From positions 372,001-436,000 of the forward strand of contig NZ_PJAR01000044.1 of assembly GCF_002836745.1 (NCBI RefSeq): 64,000 nt of DNA, read 5' to 3'. Source of the DNA: Glaciecola sp. 33A (GTDB lineage Bacteria > Pseudomonadota > Gammaproteobacteria > Enterobacterales > Alteromonadaceae). The notes below the pieces were generated by a model. The model saw only the letters and a list, made by a program, of their open reading frames with translations, ran no database searches and had not been told where the DNA came from. The translations under genes and the position numbers were made by a program. Numbering within the stretch: the stretch's first letter is position 1; each line of letters starts with the position of its first letter. Shown in pieces: positions 42,628 through 51,926 of this stretch.

Positions 42628-42834
42628 ATGGCTTTTGATAAGCAATTGTTAGACATATTGGCTTGCCCTGTTTGTAAAGGTAAGTTGTTGCTCCCGGTTG
42701 AACAAAAGGAACTGATTTGTCGTTTTGATCGTTTGGCCTATCCCATAAAAGATAACATACCTGTGTTGCTAGATACTGAGGCACGCGAGTTGTCGTCAGA
42801 AGAGTTAGAAGCATTAAAGCAAAAAGGTGGCTAG
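42628..42834 (+). CDS. ycaR: Trm112 family protein YcaR
   Basis: 68 aa. CPVCKG near residues 13-18 and the following [20 protein letters not shown] are the Trm112/UPF0434 signature. In eukaryotes Trm112 activates methyltransferases; the bacterial role is unsettled. Sits between lpxK and kdsB as in most gammaproteobacteria. Confidence 0.93.
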   Translation: MAFDKQLLDILACPVCKGKLLLPVEQKELICRFDRLAYPIKDNIPVLLDTEARELSSEELEALKQKGG

Positions 42835-42835
42835 T

Positions 42836-43591
42836 TTGAATTTTATAGTCATTATTCCCGCGCGATACGGGTCCAGCCGTTTCCCGGGTAAACCACTCGC
42901 ATTGATCAAAGGTAAACCGATGATCCAACATGTTGTTGAACGTGCGCGTGAAGCTGGCGCACAAAAGGTGATAGTGGCTACCGATGATGAGCGCATAGCA
43001 ACTGTCGTCAAGGCCTTTGGCGCAGAGGTTTGTATGACTCGAAACGACCATGAATCAGGCACTAGTCGTATTGCAGAGGTATTAGAAACGCTTAATTATA
43101 CAGACGATACTATCGTGGTTAATGTGCAGGGTGATGAGCCGTTTATACCGGCAACAAATATTCAGCAAGTTGCTCAAAACTTGCATGATAATTCGCACAT
43201 ACCGATGGCAACGTTGGGCTTTCCTATTAGTGATGTTGACGACATATTTAACCCCAATGTTGTTAAGGTTATTACCAATAGCAATAAGCATGCGATGTAT
43301 TTTTCACGCGCAGCAATGCCGTTTGATCGTGATGAGTTTTCAAACAAGTCAGTCGACAATATTAGCATGAGTGATTTAAGCTCAGCGTATTTGCGACATA
43401 TTGGTATTTATGGATATAGAGCGGGTTTTGTTAAGCAGTACCGGAGTATGCCTGCATCACAACTAGAGAAAACTGAGTCTTTAGAGCAGTTGAGAGTACT
43501 TTGGCATGGGCATGTAATTCACGTTGATGTGGCAAAAAATGCGCCGCCCCATGGTGTGGACACACCGGACGATTTACAACAATTTCAATAA
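42836..43591 (+). CDS. kdsB: 3-deoxy-manno-octulosonate cytidylyltransferase
   Basis: Activates Kdo as CMP-Kdo for LPS inner core. I choose the TTG at 42836 (251 aa, starting [21 protein letters not shown] in two parts), which has AAGGTGG five to six bases upstream and matches the family N-terminus. The frame can also open at a GTG at 42827, overlapping ycaR, without a good ribosome-binding site. [10 protein letters not shown] and HGVDTPDDL are present. Confidence 0.94.
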   Translation: MNFIVIIPARYGSSRFPGKPLALIKGKPMIQHVVERAREAGAQKVIVATDDERIATVVKAFGAEVCMTRNDHESGTSRIAEVLETLNYTDDTIVVNVQGDEPFIPATNIQQVAQNLHDNSHIPMATLGFPISDVDDIFNPNVVKVITNSNKHAMYFSRAAMPFDRDEFSNKSVDNISMSDLSSAYLRHIGIYGYRAGFVKQYRSMPASQLEKTESLEQLRVLWHGHVIHVDVAKNAPPHGVDTPDDLQQFQ

Positions 43592-43626
43592 GTTTGAGCG
43601 AGTTTTACTCAGCAGTAAATAAGGTA

Positions 43627-43652
43627 TAAGGGGATATACGTCCCCTTATTTA
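43627..43652. terminator. Bidirectional terminator between kdsB and rimO
   Basis: TAAGGGGA-TATACG-TCCCCTTA followed by TTTAA; the other flank is A-rich. It separates two convergent genes. Confidence 0.75.
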
Positions 43653-43686
43653 AGTGCCGACTCACCTTCTAACTAAGCACCTTGCT

Positions 43687-45126
43687 CTAGGCTTGTTCGT
43701 ATTCTTCTTCTTCAACAGGAACTGCCCATAGATCATGTTCGTCAGTATGAATTATTTCAACCCACAAGCGCTGACCTGGTTGAACATCAAAGACGCCATT
43801 CAAATGTACTACTCCATCAATTTCAGGGGCATCACCAAAAGTACGCCCAACAGCACCTTCGGCATCAACCGAATCGATAACGATATTATATTCGCTGCCT
43901 ATTTTGTCAATCAGGCGTTGTTTACTGATTTGTGATTGCACTTCCATAAAACGTTGTAAGCGCATGTCTTTGATATCCTCATCAATCGGGTCCGGTAGGT
44001 CGTTTGCTTTTGCGCCATCGACAGGTGAATACTTAAAGCATCCGACACGATCAAGTTGTGCTTCTTCAAGAAAGGTGAGTAACTCTTCAAACTCTTCCTC
44101 TGTCTCGCCAGGAAAGCCAACGATAAAAGTTGAACGAATGATCAGTTCTGGACAAATTTCTCGCCACTTTCTAATTCTCTCTATTGTCCTGTCTGCACTG
44201 CCTGGACGCTTCATTAGGCGCAGAATACGTTTGTTCGCGTGTTGAAAGGGAATATCCAAATACGGTAGTATTTTACCTTCAGCCATTAACGGGATCAGGT
44301 CATCCACATGCGGGTAAGGATAAACATAATGCAGTCTTATCCACATATCCATTTCGCCAAGTTTCTCGCACAGCTGTTGCATGTGTGTTTTTACCGGCAT
44401 GCCGTCCCAAAAGTCGGTCTTGTACTTCACATCAACACCATAGGCACTGGTATCTTGAGAAATAACTAGTAATTCAGTGACACCAGCGGTTTTTAATCGT
44501 TTGGCTTCCCCTAACACATCGCCAACTGGACGGCTGACTAAATCACCTCGCATTGAAGGAATGATGCAAAAAGTACATCGATGGTTACAGCCTTCAGATA
44601 TTTTTAAATAGGCAAAGTGTTTTGGTGTTAGTTTCACACCATGGTCAGGTACTAAGTGCAAGAACGGGTTAAATTCAGGTTTAGGTAAATGTTCGTGTAC
44701 TTGGCTAACAACTTCTTCATAAGCATGAGGACCGGTAATAGATAATACATTAGGATGAACCTCACGAATTTGGTCTTCCTTTATGCCTAAGCAGCCAGTC
44801 ACAATGACTTTTCCGTTTTTGGCAAGTGCTTCACCTATTGTGTCCAATGATTCTTGTACGGCAGAATCAATGAAGCCACACGTATTCACAATGACTAAAG
44901 CAGCGTCATCATAGGTCGATACAACATCATAACCTTCAATGCGCAACTGGGTTAAAATACGCTCTGAATCAACTAGGTTTTTCGGACAGCCCAAGGATAC
45001 AAAACCAATCTTGGTTGTTGGTGGGGCGTTATCAAGCTGTTTCACCTGAATTGACTGTTCTTTAATAACTTGTTTGGGCCCATCCATAGTCGTGGTTTGT
45101 TTTGGGTTGAACTGTTTGACTGTCAT
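43687..45126 (-). CDS. rimO: Ribosomal protein S12 methylthiotransferase RimO
   Basis: Radical-SAM enzyme that methylthiolates Asp89 of ribosomal protein S12. 479 aa. UPF0004 domain from ~39 ([20 protein letters not shown], cluster cysteines in CPKN, NTCGF and TGCLG), radical-SAM motif CNHRCTFC (~185), and C-terminal TRAM domain (~405-470). The first ~38 residues are an extension compared with E. coli RimO; a start at the internal Met (MDGPKQ) would shorten it. Ends next to kdsB. Confidence 0.95.
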   Translation of the reverse strand: MTVKQFNPKQTTTMDGPKQVIKEQSIQVKQLDNAPPTTKIGFVSLGCPKNLVDSERILTQLRIEGYDVVSTYDDAALVIVNTCGFIDSAVQESLDTIGEALAKNGKVIVTGCLGIKEDQIREVHPNVLSITGPHAYEEVVSQVHEHLPKPEFNPFLHLVPDHGVKLTPKHFAYLKISEGCNHRCTFCIIPSMRGDLVSRPVGDVLGEAKRLKTAGVTELLVISQDTSAYGVDVKYKTDFWDGMPVKTHMQQLCEKLGEMDMWIRLHYVYPYPHVDDLIPLMAEGKILPYLDIPFQHANKRILRLMKRPGSADRTIERIRKWREICPELIIRSTFIVGFPGETEEEFEELLTFLEEAQLDRVGCFKYSPVDGAKANDLPDPIDEDIKDMRLQRFMEVQSQISKQRLIDKIGSEYNIVIDSVDAEGAVGRTFGDAPEIDGVVHLNGVFDVQPGQRLWVEIIHTDEHDLWAVPVEEEEYEQA

Positions 45127-45527
45127 TTAATTATGCCCTTGCACTTTTTATTAATCTTTATGTTGCTGTGTTCTTTATCAGATGAATTCTTATTTGGGCT
45201 TTATTCGCGTAAACTTAACTTGTTTGCACACGACCCAATCTGGCGCGCATTATAACGGATTAATACAAGAACAAATAGGGCTAACAGGCAGCGAACATTA
45301 ACAACCCTCGTTATAGTTGAGAAGCATATTACTATTGCTTGTAAGTAATATGCCAATATAGTTGTTTACACCACAATAACTTACTAGACTAGAGATATAA
45401 GAGTTTTCTGAATTGCTTTACTACACATTATTTTTCGCTTTTTTTTACTTACTTATATTCCAAAAATGATAAAAAATCGTTGTAATAATTTTCCAAAGAG
45501 AATCGTTTTATTAAAAGTTGGTATATT
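45127..45527. other. Intergenic region between rimO and the GGDEF gene
   Basis: Divergent promoter region of 401 bp with no convincing gene. The one structure I see is a perfect 10-bp inverted repeat, GCATATTACT at 45324-45333 and AGTAATATGC at 45344-45353, which could be an operator or a hairpin. The final 100 bp before 45528 are very AT-rich. Confidence 0.5.
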
Positions 45528-47309
45528 TTGAATATTAAAAGTTTATTGTTGTTTCCTCTTATTTGTTTTGCAATGGGCATACATGCGCAAGGAACAGACC
45601 AAGTCGATCGATTTATTAAGGACGTTAAGGTAAAAACCTATGATTGTCCAAGTGGTGACATGATCCCACAACTGGAAGAATATTTAGCCAACACTGATAT
45701 TAGTCAGTCTCAACGTTTTCAACTTCAACTCGAGAAAACCCAGTGGCAAATATGTAATGGAAATTATGGCGAGGCAGAAGTCACTGTTGACGCAATTATT
45801 GCCAATCCTATTGCCAAGCAAATCAAAGAATATTATGCATTTGCTGTATATCAGAAAGGTTTTCTTTTTGATGTTAAAGAAGATAACCGTCGCTGTGATT
45901 TTTATCAACAAGCAAAAGAATTGTCGCTAGGCAAATTTGATGACATTAGCTTAAGTTCGGAATTAGGATTAATGGCCTACTGTGAAGCTGATATCAATGA
46001 AGGACAAAAGCTAAAACGTCTGTTTAACATATTGGAGTTTTACTCCTTGCGAGGCGACGCGCCAACTATCGCTCATATACATAATAATATTGGCTTGCTT
46101 TATGGCCGTATAGGCCAACATGTGCTTGCTGCAGAGCAATATCAAAAGACATATGAAATTGGTTTTCCTCACTATCAAGGCACCAATAAATATGCAACGT
46201 TGATCAGTGCGTTCACTTCCTTACTTGCTAGCGATCAATATGCTGAGGCTGAACTGGTCATTAACGAATTAGATAATGCGCGCAGTAAACTTGATGTGCC
46301 GCTGATGCATGCTTGGTATTATTATGCAAAAGCACGCTTCTACCATCGTTTAAATCGGTTTGACGAATTAGATCAAACCGTCATCGATTGGGAACCTCAT
46401 TTGGTTAACATGCAAAATACTATTTATACCGGTATGTATCATTGGTTTGAGATCGAAGTTTGTGTCGCTCAAAGAAAAATCGAATGTATTCAGCAGTTTG
46501 TGCTTGAAGAGGAAAGTGGAGGACCAAAAGCGTTGCGCTTTTTAGGCCGCAATGTTGATTATCTAACGTTGCGAGCTAAAGCCTATTTGGAACTGGGTGA
46601 GCTTGAAAAATCAAGAGAATATTGGTCAGCGTTTTCCACTGAATTAAGGGCAAAGTTAGCCAGTAATCAGTCTTCAGGAAAAGTGCTTGGTGTTGCTAAT
46701 ATGTACAATGAAATCGGTTTGCTAGAAAACACACTAAAAAAAGAGCAACTCAATAGAGACAGAATTACCATCGGGTCGATTATTATTTTTGCGTTGGCAG
46801 CGCTGCTAGTCGCCATAATGTGGCGCAAAAAATTGGCCGAGGCGAGTTCCTATGATTCCGTAACGACGTTGTTAAAAAGCCATGCCGCCATTGGTAAAAT
46901 TAGGAAGGTTGTGGCAGCATCAGAAAATAAGACCAATGCCTTGGCGCTTTTTGATTTAACTAATTTCAAAGAAGTGAATCGATTGCTCGGCTCAAGTAAG
47001 GCAGATGACGCTATTCAAAAAATTGCACAGACGTTTAAAAATATCACCAGAGGAAGTGATATTTTAGGCCGGTTTGCGCCAGAACAGTTTATTTTGTGCT
47101 TACCTGATATTGAAGAAGAAAGTGCAAAAGCGCTTTTCGAACGTATCCGTTTGGCCATCGAAAATACTAATTTGGGCGAACAGAAAGGTATAAAAACTGA
47201 CGTCAGGTCCAACATGAGTATCTATCTCACAAACAGCACACTAGATGATCTAGATGAGGTACTGGATGACATGATGCTTTCTTTAAGCATGAAGTCTGTA
47301 ACAGCCTAA
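45528..47309 (+). CDS. Exported TPR-like sensor with degenerate GGDEF domain
   Basis: 593 aa from a TTG. A signal peptide (MNIKSLLLFPLICFAMGIHA) is followed by a periplasmic helical-repeat region with TPR-like stretches (HIHNNIGLLYGRIGQHVLAAEQYQKT) to ~410, a membrane helix (~418-436), and a cytoplasmic GGDEF-fold domain (~440-590) starting YDSVTTLLKS. The catalytic GG(D/E)EF is replaced by APEQF, so diguanylate cyclase activity is unlikely; it may act as a receptor or regulatory partner. The upstream ribosome-binding site is weak. Confidence 0.82.
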   Translation: MNIKSLLLFPLICFAMGIHAQGTDQVDRFIKDVKVKTYDCPSGDMIPQLEEYLANTDISQSQRFQLQLEKTQWQICNGNYGEAEVTVDAIIANPIAKQIKEYYAFAVYQKGFLFDVKEDNRRCDFYQQAKELSLGKFDDISLSSELGLMAYCEADINEGQKLKRLFNILEFYSLRGDAPTIAHIHNNIGLLYGRIGQHVLAAEQYQKTYEIGFPHYQGTNKYATLISAFTSLLASDQYAEAELVINELDNARSKLDVPLMHAWYYYAKARFYHRLNRFDELDQTVIDWEPHLVNMQNTIYTGMYHWFEIEVCVAQRKIECIQQFVLEEESGGPKALRFLGRNVDYLTLRAKAYLELGELEKSREYWSAFSTELRAKLASNQSSGKVLGVANMYNEIGLLENTLKKEQLNRDRITIGSIIIFALAALLVAIMWRKKLAEASSYDSVTTLLKSHAAIGKIRKVVAASENKTNALALFDLTNFKEVNRLLGSSKADDAIQKIAQTFKNITRGSDILGRFAPEQFILCLPDIEEESAKALFERIRLAIENTNLGEQKGIKTDVRSNMSIYLTNSTLDDLDEVLDDMMLSLSMKSVTA

Positions 47310-47310
47310 A

Positions 47311-47370
47311 ACTGCTTTTATTAAAACGGCTTTTATTAAAACAGCTGCTATTAAAACAACTGCTATTAAA
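47311..47370. repeat. Four 15-bp tandem repeats after the GGDEF gene
   Basis: Units ACTGCTTTTATTAAA, ACGGCTTTTATTAAA, ACAGCTGCTATTAAA and ACAACTGCTATTAAA follow the stop codon. Divergence between units shows the array is older than the one at 10841. Non-coding as far as I can see. Confidence 0.85.
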
Positions 47371-47444
47371 ACTCACGTTAGCAAAAAGCAGGTAGCAAAA
47401 ATCCTGAGCTATTGACAATTAAATTCGATCCTTAAAATACGTAG

Positions 47445-47473
47445 AAAAGCCTCAATTTTGAGGCTTTTTTTAT
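47445..47473 (+). terminator. Terminator downstream of the GGDEF gene
   Basis: AAAAGCCTCA-ATTT-TGAGGCTTTTTTT hairpin with a U-run, about 140 nt after the gene; the tandem repeats lie between. From here to 47689 I see no gene. Confidence 0.92.
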
Positions 47474-47689
47474 GCCTATGTTAAGCGGAATGTAAACAGA
47501 AACGTAAAGAATGACAACCATGGGTAAGGTAATGTAAAGAACTGTATAAAGAACGGTAAAGAGGTCGAACTAATTCATAATTGAGTTGACCTATGATGTG
47601 ACAATATCAGCCCGTATCAAATCATAAGCCTAACATTGCATTATTACGTTGATGTTAAATACCTATTCCGGGAGACGGATTAATATCAA

Positions 47690-48354
47690 ATGCATGACTT
47701 AATCATAGGAAGAAAAATGAAATTCCATCAACAAACAGGTAAGTCAACTCGCCTCACTCAAATATTATGCGTTGCACTTGCTATCTTTCTGACCGTCGAT
47801 AAAGACGTTGATGCTGACCCGGATGATGAAGTTGAAGTTACCTACTCATCTGAGCGCTCTGGTGAGTCAACAAGTAACAAACAAATACCATCAGATATTT
47901 ATACTATGGAATTGGCGTGGCAAGAAAGAACCTGACGTCACCGATTTATCTTCTAATACGATGACGGGATCGTAGATGCGTATCAGCCAGTGCTTCAGAC
48001 ATCGCAAAGCGTTGTCTCAGAGGGCAACAGTATTTATGAACATCAGGTAAAAGAGATCAACTTGGTTGATAGCAAGGAGTTCACAAGGCTCAGCGTTTAA
48101 TTTGTAAAAATTGACGAAATTATGTCCACTGCAGAAGCTAACCCTTCCGTCATGTTTGGTAATTTACAAACCTTGTTTTTGCGAAATAATACGTATCAAG
48201 TGTTTGCGGTTGCTGAAATGATGGAACAGACAGTATCCTAACGCAAGATGACTTAGTTTTAGATGCAGACAGTGGTCCCTTATTTTTGATTTTAACGGAA
48301 CACGCTCACGTCGAAAACGAAGTAACAATTCAATGGGAGGTACCGTTACCTTAA
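47690..48354 (+). pseudogene. Decayed gene for a small exported protein
   Basis: A frame from 47690 (or the ATG at 47717) encodes a signal-like N-terminus (LTQILCVALAIFLTVDKDVDA) and stops at 47935. The same frame continues as coding-like sequence beyond three stops: DDGIVDAYQPVLQTSQSVV, then EINLVDSKEFTRLSV, stop, FVKIDEIMSTAEANPSVMFG and RNNTYQVFAVAEM. A frameshift near 48240 gives LTQDDLVLDADSGPLFLIL and TIQWEVPLP with a stop at 48354. About 220 residues originally. I do not recognise the family. Confidence 0.65.
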
Positions 48355-48528
48355 TTAAGTTCACCTAAAGTAAGACCTTGAAAGTTAAAAACTAGCGACC
48401 GATATTTGATCAGTTGTTGGTTGTTTTATTGGTAACAACATTTTATTTATTAGCTCAGTAGATAATTATTTTGATATAACAACTAAGTTAAACCTTGATG
48501 TTTCGCTATTTGCCTATACGTAACGTGG

Positions 48529-48999
48529 ATGAAGATGAAGCTTCCACTATATAAATACGATGAAGCAGGGCGAGTAAAACCGCCATGGCTTTTGTTTTTA
48601 TGTCTGTGTTTTCTGGCAAGAGGTATTGTAGTTTTTATTGCATCGTTGTCGTTTAGGCAAGATGGAGGCCTATTACTAAGTATATTCTATCCGCTCAAAT
48701 ATCAGTTTTATCTCTCCTTACTCACTGCGCTACCGGCAATACTGACATTGCTTTTCTTGGGATTTAGAGAGCGGGTATGGAAGGCTGACCGAGGTGGTTT
48801 TTACGCAGGCTTACCGGTGGTTATCGCCTATCTGGTTATTTCTGATCTTATTATCCAGCTTTATATTTTGCGCGCACAACATTTCGCTTTTGCTTGGCCT
48901 ACCGCATTAACACTATTTTCAGCATTCTTGTTTGCGTGGTATTTAGTAACCAGCAAGCATCTGAGGATAATGCTTGCTGATTGGCGTCTAAATTCATAA
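48529..48999 (+). CDS. DUF2919 family inner-membrane protein
   Basis: 156 aa resembling E. coli YfeZ (DUF2919). It begins LYKYDEAGRVKPPWLLFLCLCFLARG, a recognisable family start, and has four hydrophobic helices at about 20-40, 55-78, 92-112 and 122-142. Function unknown. It stands alone between two decayed genes. Confidence 0.82.
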   Translation: MKMKLPLYKYDEAGRVKPPWLLFLCLCFLARGIVVFIASLSFRQDGGLLLSIFYPLKYQFYLSLLTALPAILTLLFLGFRERVWKADRGGFYAGLPVVIAYLVISDLIIQLYILRAQHFAFAWPTALTLFSAFLFAWYLVTSKHLRIMLADWRLNS

Positions 49000-49018
49000 T
49001 ACAAAGGATACTATTGTT

Positions 49019-49567
49019 TCAATGGACTGCCTTGCACGGGCAAGCAAACCAGCCCGATTTTTCTTCGGGTGATATAGATGAGTCTTTAATGACAAGTTGG
49101 AGGTGCTGTGCTAACTCATTTGGGTCAATGGGCCGCGACATTGACGCGAGTAGATGCGCAGGATGACAAACCAAAATAAATTTAATTGTGGCAAAAATTA
49201 CTTCAATACCGTATTTAGTCGTTCTCTGGGGTAGGCCAAGTCAATCACAATTTGAACTTCAGGCTCCCAATCTTTGTTGATATTGATCGCGAGCGATTCC
49301 AGATCTTTAACATTCTGAGTTAAATAACGAGAGCGTCGCAACATAGTATGACCGGCCGCTGTTAATACCGCTTTTCGTCCAATAACTTTAAGTAATTGTA
49401 CATCCAACATGCCCTGTAATTTAGCCACAGCATGATTCAGAGACGACTGCGACTTGTTCAGATTTTTGGCTGCTTGAGCGTATCGCCATAGTCACCAACC
49501 GCTTGTAAAATACGCCATCGTTCTAAGGTTGTCTTGGGCCTATACAATGGATATGGTTCGCTATCAT
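49019..49567 (-). pseudogene. Decayed LysR-type regulator
   Basis: The minus strand carries successive pieces of a LysR protein in shifted frames. ERWRILQAVGDYG (49500s) and NLNKSQSSLNHAVAKLQGML form the helix-turn-helix, continuing VLTAAGHTMLRRSRYL and PEVQIVIDLAYPRERL to a stop at 49198. After a gap and frame change, HPAHLLASMSRPIDPNELAQ and LQLVIKDSS (effector domain) end at 49019. Two frameshifts and an internal deletion of a large part of the effector domain inactivate it. Confidence 0.8.
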
Positions 49568-49768
49568 GGTTTTACCTATTAACGTGGTAATCTATTAGTT
49601 GAGCGTTTACGTGGCTCACCTAAGTTATTAGACGCTGTTCGGTATCTAATTCTCGTTTGTGAATCACTTAACTAATGACTTAAACCGTAGTCATCGATAA
49701 TTAATCAGGATGATCCTACTATCAAGCGTAGCGTAGACTATCCGTAGATACCTTTTTGCGAGCAAATT

Positions 49769-50440
49769 ATGAAATATGCAGCTTTCCTTCCACTTTCAGC
49801 CCTAGTTGCGCTGCTACTCATTAGTGTGCTGGTAAATTTTAATGTTATTCCTGCGGGTATGAGTATTTTGGAATGGTTGCAGGATAATATGCAAGATGGT
49901 TTTTTCCTTATCATTTTTGTTATTATTTTATTAGAGTCGATAGTGTATGTCGGTTTTTATTTTCCAGGCCAGTTTTTTGCCGTCATTTTAGTCGTAGGAG
50001 CAAAACCCTCTGTCATGGATGTTGCTTATTTAACGCTATGTATGGTTTTAGCGGCAACGCTTGGCTCGTTTATCAATTTTATGCTAGGTAAAGCATCCGG
50101 TAAACGTTCGCAGCAACAAGGTGCGAAGGTGGCGCAGAAAAAGACCAAGCTAAAGCACCTAGCGCTTGCCATGATCCATATCAACTCATTGGCTTTTTTC
50201 ATGTTTTCACAAGGTAGTCAACAAAAGTCATGGAAAGTGATTGGTTTGGCGGGCTTGCTTAATTTGCCCTACTATTTACTGCTAATAGCCGGGACTGCTG
50301 TGCTGAGTGAGCAAGTTATGGCGATGGTCGAAAATACAGCACTATTGATTAGCATTGTGTGTATTTGGTTAGCAATTGCGTTGATGTATGATATCAAACA
50401 GTATAGGAGAGAAAGTATAGAGGTTGATGTAAAAAGTTAA
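49769..50440 (+). CDS. DedA-like membrane protein
   Basis: 223 aa with hydrophobic segments at about 5-27, 45-65, 70-100, 130-150, 155-175 and 185-205. The second/third region LLESIVYVGFYFPGQFFAVILVVGA resembles the re-entrant ESxxxxxPxE region of DedA/SNARE-associated proteins without its full acidic signature, and a basic loop GKASGKRSQQQG follows. DedA proteins act in lipid carrier recycling and membrane homeostasis; that role here is inference. Overlaps convergent tcdA by 4 bp. Confidence 0.65.
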   Translation: MKYAAFLPLSALVALLLISVLVNFNVIPAGMSILEWLQDNMQDGFFLIIFVIILLESIVYVGFYFPGQFFAVILVVGAKPSVMDVAYLTLCMVLAATLGSFINFMLGKASGKRSQQQGAKVAQKKTKLKHLALAMIHINSLAFFMFSQGSQQKSWKVIGLAGLLNLPYYLLLIAGTAVLSEQVMAMVENTALLISIVCIWLAIALMYDIKQYRRESIEVDVKS

Positions 50441-51225
50441 ACTTTGCGTTCAACTATATACTGTATCGCTCTTGTCGCAGCCACCAGACCAAACGTGGCT
50501 GTAACGCCAACAAATGCGCCAAAACCGGTGGCACAATCCATTTTGCCAGCACCTTGTTGTTGATTTTTTTCAAAACTCACACTGCCATCGGCCTGGGGAT
50601 AACGAAGCTGTTCGGTTGAATAAACACATTCTACGCCAAAGTTTCGTTTAGGATTTTTACTGAAATTATAAAAACGGCGTAAGTCTGAACGCAGCTTCGC
50701 CGCCAGCGGGTCTTGTATCGTTTTAGCTAGGTCGTTGCAAGTTACTTTCAATGGATCTATCTGTCCGCCTGCGCCGCCTACGGTAATGATTTTTACCTTG
50801 TTTCGTTTGCAAAAAGCAATCATCGCAGCTTTCGCTTTAACGCTGTCTACGGCATCAATAACTACATCGAACGAAGTTGTAATATAGTTTTGAAGTGTTT
50901 CAGTGGTGACAAAGTCCTCTATCGCAGTTACTTTACACTGTGGATTAATGTCCAGAATACGTTGCTTCATCACCTCGACTTTTGACCCTTCAGTAGTCGA
51001 TGAAAGCGCATGTATTTGTCTATTTATATTGCTTAGCGCAATATCATCAAGGTCAATTAACGTGATATTTCCTATCGCTGTGCGCGCTAAAGCTTCGGCA
51101 CTCCAAGAACCAACACCACCAATACCGACAACGGCTACATTAGCATTTTGTAATTTAGTCAGGCCAACGTTTGTATAAAGTCTAACAAGTCCTGAAAATC
51201 GAGTGGAAACGGTTGCTGTGGTCAT
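50437..51225 (-). CDS. tcdA: tRNA threonylcarbamoyladenosine dehydratase
   Basis: 262 aa E1-like (ThiF/MoeB fold) enzyme that cyclises t6A37 in tRNA to ct6A using ATP. Nucleotide loop GIGGVGSW near residue 35, DLDDIALSNINRQ, Asp in DAVDSVKAKA, and the C-terminal hydrophobic tail match CsdL/TcdA. The adenylating Arg in NRQIHAL is present. It usually works with the CsdA/CsdE sulfur system, not encoded here. Confidence 0.92.
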   Translation of the reverse strand: MTTATVSTRFSGLVRLYTNVGLTKLQNANVAVVGIGGVGSWSAEALARTAIGNITLIDLDDIALSNINRQIHALSSTTEGSKVEVMKQRILDINPQCKVTAIEDFVTTETLQNYITTSFDVVIDAVDSVKAKAAMIAFCKRNKVKIITVGGAGGQIDPLKVTCNDLAKTIQDPLAAKLRSDLRRFYNFSKNPKRNFGVECVYSTEQLRYPQADGSVSFEKNQQQGAGKMDCATGFGAFVGVTATFGLVAATRAIQYIVERKV

Positions 51226-51391
51226 AAGGTTTTTCTGTATTCCAGTGGTATAAGGCTAAATTATGTCAATCATATCGTGGTAAACGTTCTAAAAAATAGA
51301 ACGTAGGGACCGATTTTAGCAGGTTACGTTCTATAAATTTAACGCTTTACTATCAACATCAACTTACTATGTTAAATAAGAGGAATTCATC

Positions 51392-51732
51392 ATGGGTTAA
51401 TTAGGCAATGGTGTATGGCAAAGCCAATGGTACGACACTAAAAAGAGTAATGGCAAATTTGTTCGTCAAGATTCTGCATTTAAGAAATATAATTTCTAAT
51501 CAGCAAGGCGCTGAATTTATCCCTTAATCAGGTCGCTATCATTTGTTGTGAGTTTAGCCTGTCCTTGGGCTCATCGGACATTGATTTTTAGAACCATAAA
51601 AAGGGTTAGACTCTCACATATCAGTTTCGGTAGTGAGCCTGATATGTTAGAAACAACGCTCAGTCAGACGCGTTTTTTACTTGGTCGTGAAATTACCGAG
51701 GCTAAATGAGCCGGTTGTGCACTATGAACCAT
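51392..51732 (+). pseudogene. yqjG: Decayed yqjG (glutathionyl-hydroquinone reductase)
   Basis: AAGAGG precedes an ATG at 51392 that reads MG, stop, LGNGVWQSQWYDTKKSNGKF, VRQDSAF and, after a frameshift, GRYHL, stop, VSLACPWAHRTLIF, then DSHISVSVV and finally LSQTRFLLGREITEA. All are collinear with YqjG/ECM4-type reductases, including the catalytic Cys in ACPWAHR. Several stops and frameshifts and a large internal deletion kill it. Downstream to 51926 I see nothing coding. The first stop is at codon three, so no product starts here. Confidence 0.85.
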
Positions 51733-51926
51733 TTGTGATGAGCTCCCAAAAGGAAATCAATCAAGTTTAATATGATTTTCGACAAGATGTGCTAACGCAA
51801 TAGAGGGGCGCCAAGTATATTTGGTCGGCAATTCCTTAAAAAATAGATAAAATATGGCGGTTTTGCATTGAATAAAGTGCTTTTATTCAATACCATCAAG
51901 CCAATTATGATTTAAAAGGAACGTTC

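Noticed and set aside
43904-44245. 113-codon frame opposite rimO
   Set aside because: Shadow of a conserved coding region with no independent start signal.
48981-49166. 61-codon plus-strand frame after the DUF2919 gene
   Set aside because: It is the antisense shadow of the LysR relic, whose effector-domain residues read on the minus strand.
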